Made by a program: the position numbers and the translations under genes
Shown here: one piece after another, positions 1 through 6,265 of the stretch
Layout of the letters: each line of letters opens with the position of its first letter
Position numbering within the stretch: the stretch's first letter is position 1
The notes under the pieces: model-generated
What the model was told of the DNA's origin: nothing
Seen by the model: only the letters and a program-made list of their open reading frames with translations
The model's database searches: none
Source: Dehalococcoidales bacterium
Lineage (GTDB): Bacteria > Chloroflexota > Dehalococcoidia > Dehalococcoidales > UBA2162
Assembly (NCBI GenBank): GCA_016844285.1
Contig: JAENIS010000080.1
Location: forward strand, 1-6,533
DNA: 6,533 bases
Direction: 5' to 3'

Positions 1-1094
1 ACAATCTTGAGGGTATAGTCGATTACCGGCAGAGCGTTATCAGCCAGATGCTGCCAGGACTGGGCGTCTTCCCGGATAACATCGTCGGGGTCTTTCCCTG
101 GCGGTAGAATGATGACTTTTACCTCAGCGCCAAGAGTATTTTCGTAGCTGACGCACCGTAGCATGGCTTCCTCACCGGCATCATCGGCATCAAGTGCTAA
201 GAGCATGTTTCTGGTGAGCCTCTTGATGCTACTGACCTGTTTTTCCGTAATCGCGGTGCCCATGGCAGCAATGACGTTATTCAAGCCGTGCTGGTGGGCG
301 ATAATCACATCCATATAGCCCTCGACGACGACGGCGATATCCTGCTGACGAATAGCTTGAACCGCCAGGTGCAGGCCATAGAGGTTACTGCTCTTGTCGA
401 AGAGTGGCGTCTGTGGGGAGTTGATATATTTCGGTAGCGAATCATCGAGTACCCTGGCGCCAAAACCAATGGTACGTCCTCTGGCATCGCTGATGGGAAA
501 GAGCAGCCGCAGGCGGAAACGGTCATGGGTTTTCCCGCTATCAGTAGCGGCGAGTAAGCCGGCTTCAAGTAGCTCGCCCTCGGTAAAGCCTCTCTCCGTC
601 AGATACTGTTTTAATGCTTCCCAGCTATTCAGGCTGAAGCCAAGCTGGAAATCAGTGATAGTCTTGGGCAGGACGCCCCTACCGGCCAGGTAGTTTCTTG
701 TCTTTTCGGCAGCCGGGGAGTTGAGCAGCAAATTATGGAAATACTGGGTGGCTGCCTCATTGGCTTGATACAGTCTTTCCTTCTCATCCTTCCTCGAATC
801 CACCCCCAACCTTGATGGGATAGTGACGCCGACTCTTTCGGCCAGAAAACGCAGCGCCTCGCCGAAATCGATGCCCTGTTTCTTCATGATAAAAGAGAAG
901 GCATCACCACCGGTACCACAGGCGCCGAAGCAATGCCAGCTCTGCTGCTCCGGGTAGACAAAGAAGGATGGGTGCTTTTCACTGTGGAAAGGGCATAGCC
1001 CGCGGAAGGTACGCCCGGCCTTGGTCAGAGTAGTATACTGGCCTATGATGTCAACGATGTCTACCTTCTGTTTTACTTCGTCAATGGCGCTCAT
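1..1094 (-). CDS. dnaG: DNA primase DnaG, C-terminal part cut by window edge
   Basis: Makes the short RNA primers for lagging-strand and origin replication and works with the replicative helicase in the cytoplasm. I translated 364 complete codons from the ATG at 1094-1092, reading leftward with no stop before the window edge. Domains in order: a CHC2-type zinc-binding domain with C34-P-F-H37 and C55-F-G-A-C59 followed by GTGGDAF; the primase core with RFRLRLLFPI at about 203-211; and a TOPRIM domain with EGYMDV (E258, D262) and the metal-binding LDADDAG (D302, D304, D305). The C-terminal helicase-binding domain lies outside the window. The start is well supported because MSAIDEVKQKVDIVDIIGQY is the usual DnaG N-terminus. 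I see no Shine-Dalgarno sequence. The next gene upstream on the same strand is dgt, about 505 bp away. The identity is very sure. One oddity is the CX3C second half of the zinc motif instead of the common CX2C. Confidence 0.97.
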   Translation of the reverse strand, partial: MSAIDEVKQKVDIVDIIGQYTTLTKAGRTFRGLCPFHSEKHPSFFVYPEQQSWHCFGACGTGGDAFSFIMKKQGIDFGEALRFLAERVGVTIPSRLGVDSRKDEKERLYQANEAATQYFHNLLLNSPAAEKTRNYLAGRGVLPKTITDFQLGFSLNSWEALKQYLTERGFTEGELLEAGLLAATDSGKTHDRFRLRLLFPISDARGRTIGFGARVLDDSLPKYINSPQTPLFDKSSNLYGLHLAVQAIRQQDIAVVVEGYMDVIIAHQHGLNNVIAAMGTAITEKQVSSIKRLTRNMLLALDADDAGEEAMLRCVSYENTLGAEVKVIILPPGKDPDDVIREDAQSWQHLADNALPVIDYTLKI

Positions 1095-1102
1095 ATAATG
1101 CT

Positions 1103-1158
1103 ATTATAACCAAAATTTACTTTTTCTCATAAAAATCTCATGACGGGCTTTTTGTCAA
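1103..1158 (-). promoter_or_regulatory. Candidate dnaG promoter region, two alternative -10 boxes
   Basis: On the minus strand a perfect TTGACA lies at 1158-1153. Eighteen bases on is TTTTAT at 1134-1129 (4 of 6 matches to the -10 consensus). A second, perfect TATAAT lies at 1108-1103, only 8 bases before the dnaG ATG, but it has a weak -35 (TTATGA at 1132-1127). If the second box is used, transcription would begin at or within a base or two of the start codon, which would fit the absence of a Shine-Dalgarno sequence. Which box is used cannot be decided from sequence alone. Confidence 0.35.
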
Positions 1159-1162
1159 CCTC

Positions 1163-1415
1163 ACCGCTATACTCCCCTTCTCCTGGTAAGAAAGGGAAAA
1201 AAGAAAGAGGGGCATTAGCTCCTCTTAAACACTCCTCGTCTAAATCCCTCTCACTCTCCCTTTAAGAAAGGGAGAGGTTTCCCTATCTTGTCGGCACGTG
1301 TTCACCTGTGTCTCCCCCTTTGGCAAAGGGGGACTAAGGGGGATTTTCATCAGGAAGTGTAGAAGCCCCCTCTCTAATTCTTTGCCCCCTTATCAAGGGA
1401 AGGGGGCAGGGGGAT
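1163..1415. repeat. Cluster of C/T-rich hairpin repeat modules between dgt and dnaG
   Basis: This stretch contains no gene. It holds three clear hairpins. One has arms 1254-1263 and 1267-1276 (CTCTCCCTTT / AAAGGGAGAG). One has arms 1314-1322 and 1324-1332 (CCCCCTTTG / CAAAGGGGG). One has arms 1384-1391 and 1400-1407 (GCCCCCTT / AAGGGGGC). A fourth, more degenerate copy begins at about 1168 (CTCCCCTTCTCC, then AAAGGG and GAGGGG). Each of the three has a lead of the type ATCCC[CT]C, a few bases, then the hairpin. The first reads on the plus strand, the second and third on the minus strand. They are therefore diverged copies of one module in mixed orientation, like dispersed REP-type or small miniature elements. 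None has the T-run of a classical terminator. Confidence 0.7.
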
Positions 1416-1458
1416 AGGTTAATGAACAATCTTAAAGCGAATGTTGGCCGGAGCTATA

Positions 1459-1589
1459 GTTCTGTTTGCATTTGGTCGGTCATTGCGAGCGAAGCGAAGC
1501 AATCTCGGAATGTGTTAGACAGAGATTGCCACGGGGTCTAACGACCCCTCGCAATGACAACTATTTCACTACAGCAACCAAAACCGAAT
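1459..1589 (+). repeat. Palindromic intergenic element, copy A (131 bp)
   Basis: Matches the reverse complement of 4143-4265 over its whole length, so the window has two inverted copies. Internal structure: an outer perfect 11-bp inverted repeat GTCATTGCGAG (1479-1489) / CTCGCAATGAC (1548-1558); a nested 8-bp repeat GCAATCTC (1499-1506) / GAGATTGC (1522-1529); and a tight hairpin GGGGTC-TAAC-GACCCC (1533-1548). The shared sequence extends past the palindrome on both sides (GTTCTGTTTGCAT on the left, CAACCAAAACCGAAT on the right), so the repeated unit is larger than the palindrome. The right end sits 10 bp beyond the dgt stop codon. It resembles dispersed non-coding palindromes that I recall from Dehalococcoidia-like and other genomes, which is a memory-based comparison. 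No coding potential is seen. Confidence 0.8.
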
Positions 1590-1599
1590 GGAGACGGAG

Positions 1600-2652
1600 C
1601 TAGCCGGGTTTGGCTTGGATGAGTCCTAGCTCCTGGGCCAGGCTTAAGGCGTACTGGTCGGTCATGCTGGCAATATAGTCAACCACCCGGCGTTCTGTTG
1701 CCTCACGGCGAAGGCAATACTCTTCGGGTAGCTTATCTTCATGCTGATTGAAGTAGTCATACAGGCCACGGACTATCTTTCTCGCCTTTTCGGCTTCTTC
1801 CTGGGCCGACTGAAGGTTGTAGACACGGTCAAAAAGAAACCGGCGCAGGGTATTGGTTGCTTCCAGAATCGGGGCGCTCATCGTTATTGTTGGGTGGGCA
1901 ATATTGCTGCTGCCTGTTACTGCCCAGGATTGCTCAATAACATCGCAGACCAGGGTATTGATGCGCTGGGAATGGGAATGACCTAAGATGGTGGTTGAGG
2001 CGGGTAAATCGCCTTCGTTGATGATGCCCGCCCGTATGGCATCACCGATATCATGGTTGATATAGGCGACAATATCAGCAATCTTGACGACTTCGCCTTC
2101 CAGGGTGCCTACCTTTCCCCAGTCTTCTTTGAGGATGCTCACCCTTGATTTGGAGTGATTAAGGATGCCATCCCTCACCTCCCAGGTGAGATTCAATCCC
2201 CGGCCATCGTTCTCCAGAAGGTCGACAACGCGCTGGCTTTGCTCGTTGTGCCGGAATCCATCGTGGTAGAGTTCGTCTAAAATATCTTCGCCGACATGAC
2301 CGAAAGGGGTATGTCCCAGGTCATGCCCCAGGGCGATGGCCTCCGTTAAATCCTCGTTAAGATTCAGAGCACGAGCGATAGTGCGAGCTATCTGAGAAAC
2401 CTCCAGGGTATGGGTAAGGCGGGTGACATAGTGGTCACCCTGGGGGGCAATAAAGACTTGTGTCTTATGCTTGAGCCGGCGGAAGGCGTTGGTGTGGATA
2501 ATGCGGTCGCGGTCGCGCTGGAAGGCAGTGCGTACCGGGCAGGGTTCCTCATCTCTGACCCGGCCCCTTGACAACCTGCTTTTAACGGCGCAGGCAGCAA
2601 GGCTTTCTTCTCTTTCCTCAATTGACTGGCGAACATTGAGTTGGCTAATCAT
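1600..2652 (-). CDS. dgt: Deoxyguanosinetriphosphate triphosphohydrolase-like HD-domain protein
   Basis: Predicted to hydrolyse dGTP (or dNTPs in general) to the nucleoside and triphosphate, affecting dNTP pools. The HD-superfamily metal site is complete: counting from the ATG at 2652-2650, H81 lies in RLTHTLEV, H110-D111 in GHDLGHTPFGH, and D193 in VKIADIVAYINHD. The N-terminal block RTAFQRDRDRIIHTNAFRRLKHKTQVF is typical of the family's short, dGTPase-like branch (350 residues here). The frame stays open to an ATG at 2718-2716, adding 22 residues. I prefer 2652 because those extra residues (MRQTSFLMVSLWYQ...) do not look like the family, and a candidate promoter overlaps them. No clear Shine-Dalgarno sequence precedes either start. 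It is co-oriented with dnaG downstream and divergent from the CoA-transferase. The family call is very sure; true substrate specificity is inferred from the family. Confidence 0.95.
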   Translation of the reverse strand: MISQLNVRQSIEEREESLAACAVKSRLSRGRVRDEEPCPVRTAFQRDRDRIIHTNAFRRLKHKTQVFIAPQGDHYVTRLTHTLEVSQIARTIARALNLNEDLTEAIALGHDLGHTPFGHVGEDILDELYHDGFRHNEQSQRVVDLLENDGRGLNLTWEVRDGILNHSKSRVSILKEDWGKVGTLEGEVVKIADIVAYINHDIGDAIRAGIINEGDLPASTTILGHSHSQRINTLVCDVIEQSWAVTGSSNIAHPTITMSAPILEATNTLRRFLFDRVYNLQSAQEEAEKARKIVRGLYDYFNQHEDKLPEEYCLRREATERRVVDYIASMTDQYALSLAQELGLIQAKPG

Positions 2653-2687
2653 CAGCGAATACCGAAAGAGTCCCACCTGATACCACA

Positions 2688-2718
2688 ATGATACCATAAG
2701 GAAACTAGTTTGTCTCAA
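2688..2718 (-). promoter_or_regulatory. Candidate dgt promoter (extended -10)
   Basis: On the minus strand TG-G-TATCAT, an extended -10 with TATCAT at 2693-2688, is preceded by TTGAGA at 2718-2713 with a long 19-base spacer. Transcription would start near 2681, giving a leader of about 29 bases to the ATG at 2652. The spacing is not ideal and the call is tentative. If right, it rules out the longer dgt start at 2718. Confidence 0.3.
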
Positions 2719-2776
2719 TTTTCACTATAGATGAGCTTTCCGCTTTCCCTGATGCGGTGCTGGCGGGCTAAAAGCA

Positions 2777-2805
2777 TTGACTATTACGAGATGGAGAGGT
2801 AGGAT
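2777..2805 (+). promoter_or_regulatory. Candidate promoter for the CoA-transferase gene
   Basis: TTGACT at 2777-2782 (5 of 6 matches to the -35 consensus), a 17-base spacer, and TAGGAT at 2800-2805 (4 of 6 matches to the -10 consensus). Transcription would begin near 2812, about 77 bases before the start codon. Spacing is ideal but the -10 is weak. Confidence 0.4.
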
Positions 2806-2888
2806 ATAGCCAAGGAAAATTACACTCGTTGTACTCTTTTCATGCCAGGGCTCGTTTGAGCTATTAGAGCAGACCTGAGAGGTGGATA

Positions 2889-4082
2889 ATGTCTGGAGCG
2901 CTAACCGGAATAAGAATTCTTGACCTCAGTTGGGTACTATCTGCCCCCTTCGCAACGATGGTGCTAAGTGACCTTGGGGCGGAGGTCATCAAGGTTGAGA
3001 GACCAAAGGTCGGTGACATCGCCAGGGACAACGGGCCACATGTGCGTGGTATTAGTACCTACTTTCTGAGTCTAAACCGTGGGAAGAAGAGCGTTAGCCT
3101 CAACCTGGCTTCCGCAACGGGCAAAGAGATATTCTTAGGGCTGGTGAAGCATGTTGACGTTGTTGTGGAAAACTTTGTCCCGGGAACAATGAAAAAGTTA
3201 GGCCTGGACTACGAAATATTGAGGCAGCATCATCCGCAACTCATCTATGCTGCCTGCTCGGGGTTTGGGCAGACCGGTCCCTATGCGACTAAACCGGCTT
3301 TTGATGTCATCGTCCAGGCCATGGGAGGCATACTGAGCACCACTGGTGAGCCGGGTGGCCCGCCCGTAAGACCGGGGGCATCGCTGGGGGATATCGCTGC
3401 CGGTCTCTTTCTGGCGATTGCCATCCTCGCCGCTTTACAAGAGCGCCATACCAGCGGGCAGGGGCAGATGATTGACCTCAGTATGCTGGATTGCCAGATG
3501 GCTATCCAGGAAAATGCCTTTGTCCGCTATCTGGCCACCGGGGAAGTGCCTAAAGCCCTGGGCACAAGACATCCGGTATTTACCCCATTCCAGGTTTTCC
3601 CGACTAAAGACGGCTATGTGGCCGTGGCGACGATGGGCGGGGTAAAAGACCAGTGGCCACTTTTCTGTGCGACCATCGGTCGTTTGGACATCATTGATGA
3701 TGCCAGATTTGCCACTGGCTGGCTGCGTACTCAAAATTATGCCGTGCTAGAGCCAACCCTAAATGAAGCGATGCAAGGCAAGACGACGGAGGAGTGGTTA
3801 AGAGAATTCGAGGCGGTGGGTTTTGCTTGCGGGCCAGTTAATACCATTGACCGGGTAGCTGCCGACCCTCAGATAGCGCACAGGGGGATGATTATCGATG
3901 TAAATCATCCCCGTGCCGGTAGCTTCAAAGTGGTCAATACGCCAATCAAGCTCAGCCGGACTCCGGCCAGGGTGCAACAAGCCAGCCCGGACCTGGGGGA
4001 ACACACGGAAGAGACGCTGATAGAACTATTAGGCATGACTCACCAACAGGTGAGTGAACTGAGGAACTCGGGAATCATCTAG
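2889..4082 (+). CDS. CaiB/BaiF family CoA-transferase (family III)
   Basis: Family III CoA-transferases move CoA between carboxylic acids in the cytoplasm, for example oxalate/formate, carnitine, bile acids or benzylsuccinate. The 397 residues match the usual length. The N-terminus has the family signature LTGIRILDLSWVLSAPFAT, then DLGAEVIKVERP (about 28-39), the LNRGKKSVSLNL block (about 62-73), VVENFVPGTMKKLGLDY (about 92-108), and GFGQTGPY (125-132). The catalytic aspartate is D168 in RPGASLGDIAAGLF. The C-terminal GEHTEETLIELLGM is also typical. The start is supported by a good Shine-Dalgarno sequence, AGAGG at 2878-2882, six bases before the ATG. The substrate cannot be told from sequence. 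The gene stands alone between divergent dgt and the glycosyltransferase, with palindromic element copy B just after its stop. A second, convergently oriented CoA-transferase lies at the right edge of the window. Confidence 0.95.
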   Translation: MSGALTGIRILDLSWVLSAPFATMVLSDLGAEVIKVERPKVGDIARDNGPHVRGISTYFLSLNRGKKSVSLNLASATGKEIFLGLVKHVDVVVENFVPGTMKKLGLDYEILRQHHPQLIYAACSGFGQTGPYATKPAFDVIVQAMGGILSTTGEPGGPPVRPGASLGDIAAGLFLAIAILAALQERHTSGQGQMIDLSMLDCQMAIQENAFVRYLATGEVPKALGTRHPVFTPFQVFPTKDGYVAVATMGGVKDQWPLFCATIGRLDIIDDARFATGWLRTQNYAVLEPTLNEAMQGKTTEEWLREFEAVGFACGPVNTIDRVAADPQIAHRGMIIDVNHPRAGSFKVVNTPIKLSRTPARVQQASPDLGEHTEETLIELLGMTHQQVSELRNSGII

Positions 4083-4142
4083 GCCGTTCTCGTCACGGGT
4101 AGTGCTGATACCGGAAGAAGTGCGGAGACCAGTCCCGGTACT

Positions 4143-4265
4143 ATTCGGTTTTGGTTGGTGCAGTGAAATAGTTAGACCCCGTGGCAATCTCTGCCCAAGA
4201 CATTCCGAGATTGCTTCGTCGCTACGCTCACAATGACAGCAGAATCAACCAGATGCAAACAGAAC
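4143..4265 (-). repeat. Palindromic intergenic element, copy B (inverted relative to copy A)
   Basis: The reverse complement aligns end to end with 1459-1589: same GTTCTGTTTGCAT start, same CAATCTCGGAATGT and CAGAGATTGCCACGGGGTCT blocks, and the same CAACCAAAACCGAAT end. It keeps the inner GCAATCTC / GAGATTGC repeat. It lacks 19 bases present in copy A, which carry one arm of the GGGGTC hairpin and the partner of the outer GTCATTG arm. It has about eight extra bases near ATTCTGCT. It begins 60 bp after the CoA-transferase stop. The rest of the 4083-4351 gap holds only a weak TACCGG...CCGGTA inverted repeat and an untested TG-T-TATGCT extended -10 ending at 4310, before the glycosyltransferase. 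Confidence 0.8.
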
Positions 4266-4351
4266 CCTCTGTTGGTTCCTGTCGCATTCCTACCGGATTT
4301 CTGTTATGCTTATATCCTTAGTCAGAGCATCGTTTAAGACTGCACAAAAAG

Positions 4352-5488
4352 ATGAAAATTGGACTGTTTACGGACACCTACATTCCGGAGGTAAACGGAG
4401 TTGCCACCGTCGTCAAGACGATGGTGCGTGAGCTAGGTAGAGAAGGGCACGAGGTCTATGTTTTCTGCCCACGCCATCCGAATCGGGATGATTCCTCTAC
4501 AGGAGTCTATGGCTTCCCATCACTAAGGTTCGTTTTCTACAAAGGGCTGAGGGCGGCCATCCCTTATAGCCGTAGTGCTCTTCGGCTCATTCCCAGCCTG
4601 GATATCATCCATTCACATGACCCTGGCTCCATCGGGCTTATGGGATTATGGGCCTCTAAGAGATACCATATACCTCACGTCCATACTTATCATACTCTTT
4701 TCATGGATTACCGGCGCTATCTCCCCAGGGTAATCCGCCCTACCAGGGGGATGGTCAAATCAATGAGCCGGATATTCTGTAACCGTTGTGACGCAATCAT
4801 TGCCCCGTCATCTCAAATGAAGAAGGAGCTGGAAAGCTACGGGATAACTCGCCCCATCTACGCACTTCCCTTTGGAGTAGATGTGGAGGAGTTTTCAGAC
4901 GAAATCAGGTGGAACGTCAGAACGGCATTGAACATCCAGGCCAAAGACCTGCTGCTTTACGTAGGAAGACTCGGATTAGAGAAAAACCTGGATTTTCTCT
5001 TGCGCGCTTTTCGGCAAATTCTTTCCCTCCGGCCTGGAGCTAGATTAATCATCGCCGGGGATGGACCTCAGCGCGAGTTCCTTGAGAGATATGCCGCAAG
5101 CCTGGGTATTGCCCCATCTGTTACCTTCATCGGCTATTTGCAGAGGCATGACCTGGTGGACCTTTATAAACAGGCACTCTTTGTTTTTGCCTCTAAGACA
5201 GAGACCCAGGGTCTTGTCCTGGTGGAGGCGATGATGGCGGGAGCCGCAGTAGTGGCCATCGGTATTATGGGGCCGAGAGACATCATTAAGTCTGGAGAGA
5301 CTGGAATTCTGGTGGGTGAGGACGAGAATGAATTTGCTCAAGCCTGTGACAGGCTCCTGCAAGACGATAACGAGCGGCAAAGGATAGGCATGGCCGCCCA
5401 TGAATGGGCGCGTTCGCAAAGCTCTCAAGTGTCCACCAAAAGGTTACTGGATATCTACTCCCACTGCATGGGCAAAAGCCAGCTTTAG
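4352..5488 (+). CDS. GT4-family glycosyltransferase, probably diacylglycerol glucosyltransferase-like
   Basis: A retaining GT-B glycosyltransferase that moves a sugar from a nucleotide-sugar donor to a lipid or glycan acceptor, acting at the inner face of the membrane. The acceptor Rossmann domain begins at once with MKIGLFTDTYIPEVNGVATVV (glycine-rich acceptor loop, 4-20). SHDPGS and VHTYHTLFMDY (110-120) follow and resemble alpha-monoglucosyldiacylglycerol synthases. The donor domain has LLYVGRLGLEKN (R206, K211), AGDGPQ (235-240) and the EX7E motif ETQGLVLVE (E284, E292), all expected for GT4. There is no membrane segment and no signal peptide. The 378-residue length is normal. No Shine-Dalgarno sequence is visible before the ATG, but the MKIGLFTDTY start is typical. 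There is no other cell-envelope gene next to it, so glycolipid synthesis is inferred from subfamily resemblance. Other GT4 roles such as mannosyl transfer are possible. Confidence 0.92.
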   Translation: MKIGLFTDTYIPEVNGVATVVKTMVRELGREGHEVYVFCPRHPNRDDSSTGVYGFPSLRFVFYKGLRAAIPYSRSALRLIPSLDIIHSHDPGSIGLMGLWASKRYHIPHVHTYHTLFMDYRRYLPRVIRPTRGMVKSMSRIFCNRCDAIIAPSSQMKKELESYGITRPIYALPFGVDVEEFSDEIRWNVRTALNIQAKDLLLYVGRLGLEKNLDFLLRAFRQILSLRPGARLIIAGDGPQREFLERYAASLGIAPSVTFIGYLQRHDLVDLYKQALFVFASKTETQGLVLVEAMMAGAAVVAIGIMGPRDIIKSGETGILVGEDENEFAQACDRLLQDDNERQRIGMAAHEWARSQSSQVSTKRLLDIYSHCMGKSQL

Positions 5489-5555
5489 TAGCCAACTACG
5501 AGCGATATTGTCATAAGTAGCACAAGCACCAGGGACAAGAACTTATGGTATTTCA

Positions 5556-5584
5556 TTTACCCCATGTACCTCGACGTCGATACT
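5556..5584 (+). promoter_or_regulatory. Weak promoter candidate with overlapping 10-bp palindrome
   Basis: TTTACC (5556-5561), a 17-base spacer, and GATACT (5579-5584) each match the -35/-10 consensus at 4 of 6 positions. The perfect palindrome TCGACGTCGA (5571-5580) overlaps the spacer and the first bases of the -10, where a repressor dimer could bind. It lies 52 bp before the lipoprotein start codon. An imperfect hairpin with 7-bp arms CATAAGT (5512-5518) / ACTTATG (5541-5547) sits between the glycosyltransferase stop and this site and may help end the upstream transcript, but it lacks a T-run. Confidence 0.25.
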
Positions 5585-5635
5585 TAATATTCTCCTTCAA
5601 GAGTGATTTAGACATAAGAATCAAAGGAGATAATT

Positions 5636-6028
5636 GTGAAAAAATTACTAACGGTAGCTTTAGCAGGTGTGGCGCTGTTCACGATAGTGTTATCCGGATG
5701 TAGTACCGGGGTGAAAGTATTCACCGAGCCTGGTCAGGTAGTGAATACCGGAGTGAACCAGGAATTCTCCATTGCATTAGGCTCCAACATTACCACCGGC
5801 TATAGCTGGCAAGTTGCTTATGATTCGAAGGTATTGAGCCTGGTAGAAAAAACATATAAAGAACAGAATAACACGGGAAAGCAGATAGTCAGCGCGTCTG
5901 GAACCGAGTTTTTCAAATTTCAGGCATTGAACAAGGGAGAAACCAGGGTCACTTTTACTTATCGGCGACCCTGGGAACAACCATCGGCGCAAGACCAAAC
6001 ACTGGTCTTTACCATAGACGTGAGATAG
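5636..6028 (+). CDS. Lipoprotein with chagasin-like (I42) cysteine protease inhibitor domain
   Basis: Predicted outer-leaflet lipoprotein that would bind and block papain-type cysteine peptidases. The first 21 residues form a lipoprotein signal (MKKLL, hydrophobic core) with lipobox LSG-C22. The mature part shows the chagasin family's binding loops: NITTGYSW (51-58, family NPTTGY with the proline replaced by isoleucine), the SGTEFFKF region (88-95, where the family has a glycine-rich loop), and RRPWE (110-114, family RPW/F). Length 130 fits one domain. It starts with GTG, supported by an excellent Shine-Dalgarno sequence AAGGAG at 5624-5629, six bases upstream. It is 147 bp after the glycosyltransferase and convergent with the tRNA gene, so it is probably its own unit. 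The fold assignment is strong. Actual inhibitory activity and its target are inferred; no peptidase gene is in the window. Confidence 0.88.
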   Translation: MKKLLTVALAGVALFTIVLSGCSTGVKVFTEPGQVVNTGVNQEFSIALGSNITTGYSWQVAYDSKVLSLVEKTYKEQNNTGKQIVSASGTEFFKFQALNKGETRVTFTYRRPWEQPSAQDQTLVFTIDVR

Positions 6029-6082
6029 TAAGACAACGTAAGACGCACATCATACTCGCCGGTCTAACTAGCTCCAAAAAAC

Positions 6083-6158
6083 TGGTACCCCTGCCGGGAC
6101 TCGAACCCGGGCACACGGTTTAGGAAACCGCTGCTCTATCCGCCTGAGCTACAGGGGC
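6083..6158 (-). tRNA. tRNA-Arg (anticodon CCT), CCA encoded
   Basis: Reads AGG codons. The minus strand folds into a full 76-base cloverleaf. The acceptor stem GCCCCTG pairs with CAGGGGT (a G-U wobble at the first pair, the rest Watson-Crick). The D-stem is GCTC/GAGC. The anticodon arm is GCGGT-TTCCTAA-ACCGT with CCT in the loop. The T-arm is CCGGG-TTCGAGT-CCCGG. The discriminator is A and the 3' CCA is encoded at 6085-6083. A run of six Ts follows two bases after the CCA (minus strand), which may help end transcription. It faces the lipoprotein gene tail to tail. Confidence 0.97.
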
Positions 6159-6265
6159 TTGTTTTTTGCCAAAATCACCCTGATGCAACCATCTATAAGT
6201 AGACATAACAAAAAGCTGCTAATAATTTGCCAATAATGCTTTTCAGCCGTCGCTTTTTCTCGCTT

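Noticed and set aside
394..693. Open frame of 99 codons on the plus strand inside dnaG
   Set aside because: Antisense to conserved primase sequence, with no family resemblance and no ribosome site.
1314..1332. Rho-independent terminator for dgt
   Set aside because: The stem is strong but no T-run follows on either strand, and it lies about 270 bp past the dgt stop.
1163..1415. CRISPR array
   Set aside because: Repeat units are diverged, in mixed orientation and irregularly spaced, with no distinct spacers.
2653..2718. N-terminal extension of dgt to the ATG at 2718
   Set aside because: The 22 extra residues do not resemble the family and overlap a candidate extended -10; kept only as an alternative.
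3435..3734. Open frame of 99 codons on the minus strand inside the CoA-transferase
   Set aside because: Antisense shadow of a well-conserved coding region; composition does not look like a protein.
1459..4265. Composite transposon made of dgt and the CoA-transferase between inverted repeats
   Set aside because: No transposase gene, the cargo is a housekeeping gene in its expected place beside dnaG, and each repeat is better explained as a separate intergenic insertion.
5045..5428. Open frame of 127 codons on the minus strand inside the glycosyltransferase
   Set aside because: Covers the GT4 donor domain in antisense; no recognisable motif and no start signal.
6120..6206. Possible 28-residue peptide (ATG at 6206-6204, minus strand) in the tRNA leader
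   Set aside because: It runs into the tRNA itself and has no ribosome site; chance reading frame.
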